Origin: Leptolyngbyaceae cyanobacterium SM1_3_5
GTDB lineage: Bacteria > Cyanobacteriota > Cyanobacteriia > Elainellales > Elainellaceae
Direction of reading: 5' to 3'
NCBI GenBank assembly: GCA_012031475.1
Contig: JAAUTJ010000098.1
Location: 1-10,858 of the forward strand
Length of the DNA: 10,858 nucleotides
Shown here one piece after another: positions 1 to 5,293 of the stretch. Numbering within the stretch: position 1 is the stretch's first letter; each line of letters starts with the position of its first letter. The notes below the pieces were generated by a model. It did no database searches. It was not told the DNA's origin and was given only the letters and a program-made list of their open reading frames with translations. The translations under genes were made by a program, and so were the position numbers.

Positions 1-14
1 CGCGCCCACCAACC

Positions 15-52
15 ATCCTCAAAGTCCTCCACTCGTGGGGGATTTGGGGGCT
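15..52. repeat. Degenerate cyanobacterial intergenic repeat (fragment)
   Basis: The stretch reads TCAAAGTCCTCCACTCG followed by TGGGGGATTTGGGGGC, with C-rich and G-rich arms that can fold on each other. From memory it matches the very common cyanobacterial intergenic repeat with TCAAAGTCCCCCA and TGGGGGATTTAGGGGGC halves, here slightly degenerate. It lies beyond the psbM terminator. No gene is seen in bases 1-74. Confidence 0.5.
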
Positions 53-74
53 GTCTCGATCGCCCTTTGGCACA

Positions 75-114
75 GCAAAAATGCGCTTCAGAAAAACCTG
101 GGCGCATTTTTTGC
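75..114 (-). terminator. Intrinsic terminator downstream of psbM
   Basis: The arms GCAAAAATGCGC (75-86) and GCGCATTTTTTGC (102-114) are complementary over 12 bp with one bulged base and a 15-nt loop. On the minus strand the second arm contains a T-run. It lies 33 nt past the psbM stop codon, the expected place for the 3' end of a psbM transcript. Confidence 0.65.
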
Positions 115-146
115 AAAATTTGATTCAAGTTTTAAGGAATTTCAGA

Positions 147-260
147 TTATGAACCTTTGTTTTCGCGGCTGGCCGTTTGAATGTAAAGAATTAACAGAAA
201 AACGGTGGGAACCAACACAAACAAAAGACTGGCAACAAATCCAAGATCGTTAACTTCCAT
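147..260 (-). CDS. psbM: Photosystem II reaction centre protein M (PsbM)
   Basis: PsbM is a single-helix thylakoid subunit of photosystem II located at the dimer interface, where it helps stabilise the PSII dimer. The minus strand from ATG at 260 to TAA at 147 encodes 37 residues starting MEVNDLGFVASLLFVLVPTV and ending in QTASRENKGS. This matches the known PsbM pattern: a short MxVNDLGF start, one hydrophobic helix at about residues 6-27, and a polar QTASRE tail. Length is normal for PsbM (33-38 aa). A GAGG Shine-Dalgarno-like motif (267-270) sits 6 nt before the ATG. It lies 101 nt downstream of the ferredoxin gene on the same strand with a hairpin terminator after it, so the two may be co-transcribed. 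The frame is intact. The gene is easily missed because of its size. Confidence 0.93.
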   Translation of the reverse strand: MEVNDLGFVASLLFVLVPTVFLLILYIQTASRENKGS

Positions 261-336
261 GACCTGCCTCTACTGCTTATCTCATAACTGGGTGAAACCT
301 AAACACCAGGATATCATCCTCATTGAGCCGCAACCG

Positions 337-361
337 CGATCGAAACACTCCGATCGAAACA
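337..361. repeat. Short direct repeat between ferredoxin gene and psbM
   Basis: CGATCGAAACA occurs twice (337-347 and 351-361) with a 14-bp period, immediately past the ferredoxin stop codon. The copies contain CGATCG, the core of HIP1. No function is evident. Confidence 0.5.
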
Positions 362-661
362 TTACGAAGGCTTTGTCTTCACGGCAATTTCGCCATTCAC
401 TATCACCTGACAGGCCAATCGATAGCTATCTGGCTTCTTTTTGAATTTACGAATCTCAACATCCGTGCGGGGCGAAACGTTCTCCAAGCCTTCAACAATC
501 TCGACCGTACAGGTTCCACACTGGCCGTAGCCACCGCAGTTCATCATCTTGCCCATCAGCGTGTAGAGGTCGATGCGGTTTTCGATCGCCTTGATTCGCA
601 GATTCGCTCCATCCGCCGCGATCACCTCTTGATTTTCGTTAACAAACTTAATATTCGCCAT
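362..661 (-). CDS. [2Fe-2S] ferredoxin-like protein
   Basis: A small soluble electron-transfer protein carrying one [2Fe-2S] cluster. The 99-residue product starts MANIKFVNENQ at the ATG at 661. I chose this start over an upstream in-frame codon at 736 because a GAGAGG ribosome site lies 5-10 nt before it and because cyanobacterial homologues begin MANIKF. Cluster ligands are visible as C42, C48, C51 and C84 (C-x5-C-x2-C, then a distal Cys), inside NCGGYGQCGTC and YRLACQ. A conserved basic segment, RKFKKKPDSYR (71-81), precedes the last Cys. The partner enzyme is unknown; it is not the main PetF photosynthetic ferredoxin, which is more acidic and has different cysteine spacing. psbM follows on the same strand. 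The frame is intact. Confidence 0.87.
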   Translation of the reverse strand: MANIKFVNENQEVIAADGANLRIKAIENRIDLYTLMGKMMNCGGYGQCGTCTVEIVEGLENVSPRTDVEIRKFKKKPDSYRLACQVIVNGEIAVKTKPS

Positions 662-808
662 ATCGCCCTCTCTTCTGCGTTTCCACCCGCTCAACGTTAG
701 ATTTTTGCTTGCATTCGTCTCTAACAGTCGATACACGCCCTATACAGTTCGCGATCGCTACAAAACTTAACGCATTTCATCTTATCAGGCAGAAAAGGGA
801 TAGGTTGA

Positions 809-858
809 ACAGGTGACTTTACTGAGCAGTGCAGGTTGTACCTAGCAAAGTGACCTGT
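809..858. repeat. Imperfect inverted repeat in intergenic DNA
   Basis: ACAGGTGACTTT (809-820) and AAAGTGACCTGT (847-858) are inverted copies with one mismatch. The 26-nt loop itself contains AGGT-TGT-ACCT. The structure lies between the truncated IS110-like gene and the ferredoxin gene. The rest of 662-866 holds a HIP1 octamer (751-758) and presumably the ferredoxin promoter; no gene is seen. Confidence 0.5.
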
Positions 859-866
859 ACTCAGCG

Positions 867-1586
867 CTAGTTTAAGCTAGCGGGTGGCAAATTCAGCGAC
901 AAATGCTTTATGAAGCATTCGGCAAAATAAAGCATTCGGCAAAACCGCCCCACCGTAGCCGAAACGTGCCGATCGCCTTTTGAGGTTTGAAACTCATAGT
1001 GAACCCGCAAAGATGCAATCTCCGGCGTACACTTGCTGAGTTCTGCGACCGCCGCAATCAGTTCCTCATTCAGCCAGGGGCTAACCCCGTCTTTGCGAAA
1101 CTGTTTTTCTAGCGCTCCAACGATTTCAGGAAAATTGGCAATGTCTTTCGATCGCCGCGTCACGATGATCATTCTCGTGTAATGCCACAAAGCAGTCCGG
1201 GCATATTTTGCCCCGCCCGCTTTCCACTCAGTCACGCCACCGCTCTGGTGAAGAATTTTGCCCATGCCTAAGCTGAGCTTAAATTCGCCCTCAGATCGAT
1301 CGCGCTTCGTCATGCCGCTTCTGCGATGGCTGTCTGTACCCTGCACGTATTCCTTAAACGGGCTACCATCTCGAAGAAAGTCTTCAAACGGATAGATCCG
1401 GCTGAGGATCGCGGCTTCAACTCGACGCGGAATGCCAAAGCGATCGAAGATCTTCAAATAGCGCTCAAACTCAGGATTTGTAATCTCTGCTTCGATCGCC
1501 AATTCGGTTTCGTATTCAATGCGCTCAAATCCGCAAAGCTGGAGGGCTAATGCTTTGGTATGCGCCGTCAGCCCCGCCCCGATCAT
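867..1586 (-). pseudogene. IS110-like transposase, C-terminal part (N-terminus missing)
   Basis: IS110-type transposases have an N-terminal RuvC-like DEDD catalytic domain and a C-terminal Transposase_20-type domain. The 239-residue reading frame corresponds only to the C-terminal part. It has the segments FERYLKIFDRFGIPRR, LSRIYPFEDFL, FKLSLGMGKILHQSGG and GGAKYARTALWHY, which match in order what I recall of long IS110-like transposases in cyanobacteria. The open frame continues upstream to a TGA near 1677 without a good start codon or ribosome site, and no RuvC-like domain follows, so the 5' half is gone. The last 20 codons are altered by a 17-bp-period duplication (913-944). It is most likely inactive. 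The family call is from motif memory. Confidence 0.58.
913..944. repeat. Short tandem duplication in the transposase 3' end
   Basis: AAGCATTCGGCAAAA occurs at 913-927 and again at 930-944 (17-bp period). It lies within the last codons of the IS110-like fragment and shifts its original frame, so the annotated C-terminus is probably not ancestral. Confidence 0.8.
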
Positions 1587-1697
1587 TTCCTCAAGAGATT
1601 TCTCTCGTTTGGAACTGTGGGCACCTGTGAGCTTTTTCCCTGAGTTCGCGCAGAATATCCGCGTTCGCGTTCGCGATCATCGATGGGAGGCGGGCTA

Positions 1698-2025
1698 ATG
1701 CCGATGCAACGCGCCCTCTACCCTCGCAACTGGAATCAGATCGCCCGCCGCGTCAAGCGGGCGGCAAACTGGCGCTGCGTCCGGTGCGATCGCCCCTGCC
1801 TGCTTCCCGGTGAAGACCTGAGTGATTTTTGGATCAAGGCTCAACTGGCCGATCGGACAAATCACAGCGGCGCTGGCAGACGATTGGAACCGCCCGACCA
1901 AGCAAGCCCGCTTTATCTTGACAACGGCGCATCTCAATCACAAACCAGTTGAGAAAGCCGGGAGCGCGATTGCAGCGGTAGGCATCAGCCAAATCCGGCT
2001 TCTTGGGGCGGCGATCGCTGGCTGA
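1698..2025 (+). pseudogene. HNH-endonuclease-like gene, frameshifted and 3'-truncated
   Basis: The start at 1698 follows a GGGAGG ribosome site (1684-1689) and gives MPMQRALYPRNWNQIARRVK, then WRCVRCDRPCLLPGEDLSDF. This is the zinc-knuckle front end typical of small cyanobacterial HNH nucleases (YPxNWxxIAxxVKxxAxWxCxxC). After an extra T in the T-run near 1830 the frame resumes as GSRLNWPIGQITAALADDWN and then ARFILTTAHLNHKPVE, whose AHLNH is the first part of the HNH motif. The expected second half (CxxCHxxYD) is absent; the frame runs on to a stop at 2023-2025 without recognisable residues. The 3' half overlaps a minus-strand ORF. I infer a deletion junction near 1950. Not likely to be functional as read. 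Confidence 0.6.
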
Positions 2026-2088
2026 GAAGATGCCCGCCTCGATCGCGGCGTTCAGGTCTGCAAAGTAGTTGTTGGTAACGGTAATCAT
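1834..2088 (-). CDS. Small hypothetical protein behind a strong promoter-leader cassette
   Basis: Starting at ATG 2088 the frame gives 84 residues beginning MITVTNNYFADLNAAIEAGI. I chose this start because GGGAG lies 10 nt upstream and because the whole promoter, leader and start arrangement is repeated in front of the coiled-coil gene at 5100. I do not recognise the family. Only roughly the first 45 residues look natural; the rest is antisense to the HNH-like gene and is rich in Cys and Arg, which suggests that the original 3' end was lost at the same junction that truncated the HNH gene. Thus the promoter is likely real but the protein may be a remnant. Confidence 0.4.
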   Translation of the reverse strand: MITVTNNYFADLNAAIEAGIFSASDRRPKKPDLADAYRCNRAPGFLNWFVIEMRRCQDKAGLLGRAVPIVCQRRCDLSDRPVEP

Positions 2089-2122
2089 GGGTTGAAAGCT
2101 CCCAAGGTTGTTTGATGCTCCT

Positions 2123-2152
2123 AATTTAGCCAATTGTTTACAACAGTGTCAA
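2123..2152 (-). promoter_or_regulatory. Sigma-70-type promoter B (copy of the 5134-5163 promoter)
   Basis: On the minus strand the -35 TTGACA (2147-2152) is separated by 18 bp from the -10 TAAATT (2123-2128). The spacer contains TTGTAAACAA, a 4-2-4 dyad that could be a repressor site. The first 18 bases, TTGACACTGTTGTAAACA, are identical to those of the promoter at 5163. A shared leader block GCATCAAACAACCTTGGGAG and TTTCAACCCATG follow. The stop codon of the upstream HTH gene (2149-2151) lies inside the -35. Confidence 0.65.
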
Positions 2153-2609
2153 AACAGATCGCCTCGGTTTACCGACTCTTTATATTGCCGGAGCGCTTCT
2201 CTCAGGTGCGCGGCTTCTTTGCGGCTACCGATCGATCGCAGCCAGTCTTTCAGTTCCTTTCCACGCGCCCGCTCACCAGTTCGCCCGCCCCAATTTTGCC
2301 GCCGCTAGGTTCAACCGCGCCCCGCGCCCGATAGCGCCGCAGGGCTTCCCGGAGATGCGCGTCTTTTTCCCCCGGCAGCGATCGCAGCCAGTTTGCCAGG
2401 GCAGGCTCAACCCGTGTTGCAACGACGGCATCCAGCGGGTTTTGCGCCTCAATGCCGCCGATCGCTCTGAGCTTGTAGCCCGCTGCAACCAATCGCTGCC
2501 GCACCGTTTCGTGGCTGATGGTGATGCCGCGATCGCGCAGGGCATGGGCGGTTTTGCGCGTCGATCGATCGCACTGACAGTAGAGGGCGTAGAGTTCGGC
2601 GGGGGACAT
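2149..2609 (-). CDS. Helix-turn-helix protein with a duplicated WLRS...HLREAL motif (one frameshift)
   Basis: Reading from ATG 2609 and restoring one missing base near 2263 gives 153 residues. Residues 16-45 (STRKTAHALRDRGITISHET and VRQRLVAAGY) look like a DNA-binding helix-turn-helix of the kind found in transposon resolvases and small regulators. A 25-residue motif occurs twice, at about 71-95 (LANWLRSLPGEKDAHLREAL) and 120-144 (LKDWLRSIGSRKEAAHLREA), linked by a Gly-rich spacer. The second copy is visible only after the frame correction, and both copies align well, which supports a sequencing-type error. No clear ribosome site precedes the start. The gene ends inside promoter B. I cannot name the family; a role as regulator of the neighbouring genes is an inference. 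Confidence 0.6.
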
Positions 2610-2645
2610 GGGGGCGATGGGGTTGGGGGTCTAGAGTGATGACAA

Positions 2646-2686
2646 AAATTTCGCACTCCCGCGAAATTAGGGGAAGTGCGAAATTT
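2646..2686 (-). terminator. Intrinsic terminator of the accessory operon
   Basis: The arms AAATTTCGCACTCCC (2646-2660) and GGGAAGTGCGAAATTT (2671-2686) form a 15-bp stem with one bulge and a 10-nt loop. On the minus strand it is followed by a TTTTT run and lies 4 nt past the stop of the 125-aa gene. The loop region carries another GCGAAATT (2661-2668) that could pair with the AATTTCGC at 2647-2654 instead. Confidence 0.75.
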
Positions 2687-2690
2687 GGGG

Positions 2691-3067
2691 CTATGCGCGT
2701 CTGCGCCTGAGCAGGGCGATCGTCTTTTCGTTGAGCGGGTCAGCGTCGATCTTGGTTTCCTTAAACGTGATCAGGCGCTCATACACGGTTTCATCGCCGT
2801 CTTTGCCCATAGCACGGCTGTACCAGATCGCCGCGCCGTATTTGTTGAGCGGAGTTGCGGCGGGTTGTAGACTTTGCCGTTGTGCTTGACGGCGATCGCC
2901 CCGTGCGAATCACGGGCGATCACTTCCGCCCCGACCGCTGCCCAGTCAAATTTGGGATAGTCGAATAGATCGCGGCTGAGTTCAAGCGCGGCGGCAGGGT
3001 GGGTTTCGAGGGCAACAGCAATCCGAGTCAGGGCGCGGGCGATTTCTTGCAAAGTTTCAGCTTCCAC
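2691..3067 (-). CDS. Conserved small protein of unknown function (one frameshift)
   Basis: The GTG start at 3067 has AGGAG 10 nt upstream and overlaps the end of the PD-(D/E)XK gene by 11 nt, indicating translational coupling. The uninterrupted frame breaks near 2848; restoring one base gives 125 residues. The N-terminus (EIARALTRIAVALETHPAAA) is an amphipathic helix. It is followed by FDWAAVGAEVIARDSHGAIA, then NKYGAAIWYSRAMGKDG, YERLITFKETK and a basic end, LLRRRRA. I recall this FDW..GAEV / NKYG.AIWYSR / YERLITF layout as a recurrent cyanobacterial and phage-island protein without known function. The basic tail and aromatic-rich centre would suit nucleic-acid binding, but that is only a guess. 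It is the last gene before a terminator. Confidence 0.65.
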
Positions 3068-3677
3068 TGCTCAAAGCTCCTAATAGCGATCGCACGATCG
3101 TTTCCAGGTCACGATCGAGCAGGTACAGGTGACGATCTTCGACAATCAAGCGATCGCCCCGGTCAATCATGCCAAACTTCCAAATTTCCCCGGTCGTCAC
3201 CGCGCCGTAAATTACGGGCGCATCTGTTTTTGTCCACTGGCTCAGGGCAATTAGCTCAGCGGCAAGCTGGGTAAAGCCCTTGCTCAAATCTGACTGCTTT
3301 GCCTCAATCACCAGCAGATCACGCCCGTTCTGCATATAGTAATCGAGCGGTCCTTTGAGCCAATCACTGACGCGCACGGCGTATTCAATGCTCAGTTTGA
3401 TTCCCAATCGATCGCAAACTTCCAGCAGCATCGGCGCGATGATCGCTTCGCGGCGGGCGGTTTCACTCAGCAGGCTAACGCGATGCGTGTTGCGATACAG
3501 CGTGGCGCTGAGGCGATCGAGCAACTCTAACTCGCCTTCAAAGCGCGGCAGGGTTAGGGTGTCTTGAATCAGCCGATGCCCTAGATCTCCCAAGATTTCA
3601 TCGGGCAAGAATGGCAGGTCAAAGTATTGACTGAAAGTGTAGGTTTTAGCTAAGTCAAGGACTCGATAGGCGGTCAT
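3057..3677 (-). CDS. PD-(D/E)XK nuclease-fold protein
   Basis: The 206-residue product starts MTAYRVLDLAKTYTFSQYF at ATG 3677. An in-frame TTG at 3692 is less likely because GGAG (3686-3689) is a ribosome site for 3677. The core looks like a restriction-endonuclease fold: E98 in IEYAVRV, D112 in GPLDYYM, and E125-x-K127 in LLVIEAKQSDLSKGF, that is D-(x12)-E-x-K. These would bind a divalent metal. The C-terminal half (FTQLAAELIALSQWT, IYGAVTTGEIWKFG) completes an alpha/beta layer typical of this cyanobacterial family. The substrate is unknown; the family is often found without a methyltransferase, and none is seen here. The neighbours (DUF932 upstream, small protein overlapping downstream) suggest mobile-element cargo. 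The frame is intact and the catalytic residues are present. Confidence 0.75.
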   Translation of the reverse strand: MTAYRVLDLAKTYTFSQYFDLPFLPDEILGDLGHRLIQDTLTLPRFEGELELLDRLSATLYRNTHRVSLLSETARREAIIAPMLLEVCDRLGIKLSIEYAVRVSDWLKGPLDYYMQNGRDLLVIEAKQSDLSKGFTQLAAELIALSQWTKTDAPVIYGAVTTGEIWKFGMIDRGDRLIVEDRHLYLLDRDLETIVRSLLGALSSGS

Positions 3678-3714
3678 TTGCTGATACTCCAAAAATTAGG
3701 TGAAAGTAGGGCGA

Positions 3715-3734
3715 GCGATCGTCAAAACGATCGC
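3715..3734 (-). other. Intercistronic hairpin made of HIP1-like octamers
   Basis: GCGATCGT (3715-3722) and ACGATCGC (3727-3734) are perfect inverted copies around a CAAA loop, just after the DUF932 stop codon. No T-run follows, so it is better read as an mRNA processing or stabilising element, or a chance pairing of HIP1-like words, than as a terminator. Confidence 0.5.
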
Positions 3735-3739
3735 CCTTG

Positions 3740-4740
3740 TCAAAACTGCCGAGCGTACACGCTCACCATCTGCTGCATAAACTGTTGCTGTTTCTGAGCT
3801 TTGCCGCCCATCCACAGGCTATTCAGGTGTGTCTGCGAATCAGTGATGCGCGAATGATGGTTGTAATACTCAGTGACCGCATTGAGCAGCCCCCAAGCGG
3901 TGTTGTAGGCGCTGAGCAATTTGATCCTTTCGCCTGACCTTGAAACAGGCTGAGGCAGGTTTGCACCACTTTGGGCTGCTCATCGACTTTTTTGAGCGGA
4001 TCACCGAAAGCGGAAATCAGGTGCATCGTCGCCTCTTCGATCGACATCGCCGTTTCTGCTAGCCGCTCTGAAGTTTTGCCAAACTCGCGGAAGTTGGTTT
4101 TTGCCGCCTCCAAAATCTCGGTCACGCGGTCATGATTCCATTCCCCGACGTGGCTGATCACTTTGCCCTCTGTGCGAACCGGAACGGTTAGCCCGTTGGA
4201 GCAAATTTTCCGCAGGGTCATCAAATCAACCCTGTGTCCTTTGCCGTGTTCGTGAAATCCGGTGATCAAAATTTTGCCGTAGACTTCATCGCCGCCCAAA
4301 TCAAACTGCTCATCCGTGCGGGCAACGGCAAAGACGGCGCGGCCTTGACGCAGTGTGCCGATATGCTCGATCGCCAGCCCGGACTGTGAGCAAAATTCGT
4401 GAAACATGCCGATGATTTCGCTGTTTTGATGCGGCGTCCACTGCGATCCAACGGTGTCAAGCAATAGCCCCGTGTCCGATCGATAGACCGCCTTGCGATA
4501 GACCGCCTTGCGATAGTCGCGGCTGCGATACTGGTAGATCTCACCGTAGCGAAAGCCAGATTCGCGTACCTGCCAGTCCAAGCCAGCGGCGGCAAGCTGA
4601 TCGCCCAGCGGCATATTACCCGCCACGCTTGTGCCCACGCCCCGGTAGATGTTCATGTGTTCTTGAGAGGTGCGCTCTAGATCGTGGTAGCGCTGCAATT
4701 CTTCCCGGCTCCAGTTCCAATCGCGTAAGTTCGTGGTCAT
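3740..4740 (-). CDS. DUF932-family protein (one frameshift near the C-terminus)
   Basis: The ATG at 4740 follows AAGGA with 8 nt spacing. The frame runs to about 3920, where one base is missing between AA and TTG. Restoring it replaces the unrelated tail with LLSAYNTAWGLLNAVTEYYN and a Gln-rich end up to a TGA at 3740-3742, about 333 residues, the usual size of the family. DUF932 features visible are the N-terminal plasmid-type domain, DTVGSQWTPHQNSE near residue 95, ITGFHEHGKGHRVDL, RKICSNGLTVPV, and the late YNTAWGLLNAVTEY block. The family is common on plasmids, phages and genomic islands; its biochemical function is not known. A 15-bp tandem duplication (4481-4510) doubles the five residues RKAVY. 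It sits 66 nt downstream of the coiled-coil gene and probably shares promoter A. Confidence 0.78.
4481..4510. repeat. In-frame 15-bp tandem duplication in the DUF932 gene
   Basis: CGATAGACCGCCTTG occurs twice back to back (4481-4495, 4496-4510), followed by a partial third copy, CGATAG. In the protein it gives RKAVYRKAVYR instead of the single RKAVYR expected. The frame is kept. Confidence 0.85.
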
Positions 4741-4806
4741 TTGTCGTTTCCTTGGGTGTGGTTGTTTGTTGGCGGTCTAACCTAACCTTCCGCCGAGGGT
4801 AAACGC

Positions 4807-5100
4807 TTACTCGCCGGGTTCGTCGATGAAGTGCCACTCTAACCGCTCCAAAATGCGGCGATTTTCAGTTTGCAGCCCGCGCATATCGGTTTGCACTTGC
4901 TGCATGACGGCGCGATCGTCATCACTGCGGGAAATCAGCGCATTCACCGCGCCGACGAGCATTTCAATGTTTTGATTGACCTGTGCGCCCTCTTCGCGCA
5001 GTTGGGCGATCGCCTCAGTATTGACGGTCTGCTGCTGGGCGGTGCGATCGAGTAGTGATGCTAGCTGATTTAGCCGCTCATCCGTCCATTGCTCAGTCAT
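4807..5100 (-). CDS. Small coiled-coil protein
   Basis: The 97-residue product starts MTEQWTDERLNQLASLLDRT at ATG 5100, with GGGAG 9 nt upstream. Almost the whole chain is predicted helix with heptad-like spacing of Leu, Ile, Val and Met (IAQLREEGAQVNQNIEMLVG, VMQQVQTDMRGLQTENRRIL), so it should form a coiled coil. It has no signal peptide or membrane helix. Similar short WTDE...L proteins are widespread in cyanobacteria and have no assigned function. It is the first gene of the minus-strand run and is driven by promoter A. Being divergent from the membrane coiled-coil protein gene at 5294, which also begins with heptad repeats, it might pair with that product; this is inference. Confidence 0.6.
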   Translation of the reverse strand: MTEQWTDERLNQLASLLDRTAQQQTVNTEAIAQLREEGAQVNQNIEMLVGAVNALISRSDDDRAVMQQVQTDMRGLQTENRRILERLEWHFIDEPGE

Positions 5101-5133
5101 GGGTTGAAACTCCCAAGGTTGTTTGATGCCCCA

Positions 5134-5163
5134 ATTCTAGCGTTATGTTTACAACAGTGTCAA
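5134..5163 (-). promoter_or_regulatory. Sigma-70-type promoter A of the accessory operon
   Basis: On the minus strand the -35 TTGACA (5158-5163) lies 18 bp from the -10 TAGAAT (5134-5139). The spacer starts with CTGTTGTAAACA, containing the dyad TGTT-GTA-AACA. The leader that follows, GCATCAAACAACCTTGGGAG, and TTTCAACCCATG are shared with promoter B at 2152. A repressor binding the spacer dyad at both sites would co-regulate the two units. Confidence 0.75.
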
Positions 5164-5212
5164 GGCATCTAATCGAAAAACTTTCACCGCCCGCTCCCCC
5201 CTGCTACCCTTA

Positions 5213-5239
5213 GATCGGCAGCGCTGCCAACCGCCGATC
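5213..5239. repeat. Nested palindromes between divergent genes
   Basis: GGCAGCGCTGCC (5217-5228) is a perfect 12-bp palindrome. An overlapping pair, GATCGGC (5213-5219) and GCCGATC (5233-5239), forms an alternative stem. They lie between the promoter A region and the ribosome site of the 5294 gene, where an operator or leader structure would be expected. No function is shown. Confidence 0.5.
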
Positions 5240-5293
5240 GCTCCGTACTTTCGTGGTTGTTTGTCCGGACGATCGGCGCGTTAAGGAGACGAT

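Noticed and set aside
35..253. 72-codon plus-strand ORF at the window start
   Set aside because: It overlaps psbM in antisense and spans the terminator; no ribosome site or recognisable motif.
337..361. Possible CRISPR-like repeat
   Set aside because: Only two 11-bp copies with 3-bp spacing; far too short and no cas genes in the window.
323..700. 125-codon plus-strand ORF over the ferredoxin gene
   Set aside because: It is the antisense shadow of the ferredoxin frame, which has four well-placed cysteines and a ribosome site; the plus-strand product shows no family features.
1695..1937. Minus-strand 80-codon ORF opposite the HNH-like gene
   Set aside because: The plus strand carries the WRCVRC zinc-knuckle and a GGGAGG ribosome site; the minus product has no recognisable features.
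3057..3677. Type II restriction-modification system
   Set aside because: The protein has a PD-(D/E)XK core, but no DNA methyltransferase or specificity subunit is encoded nearby.
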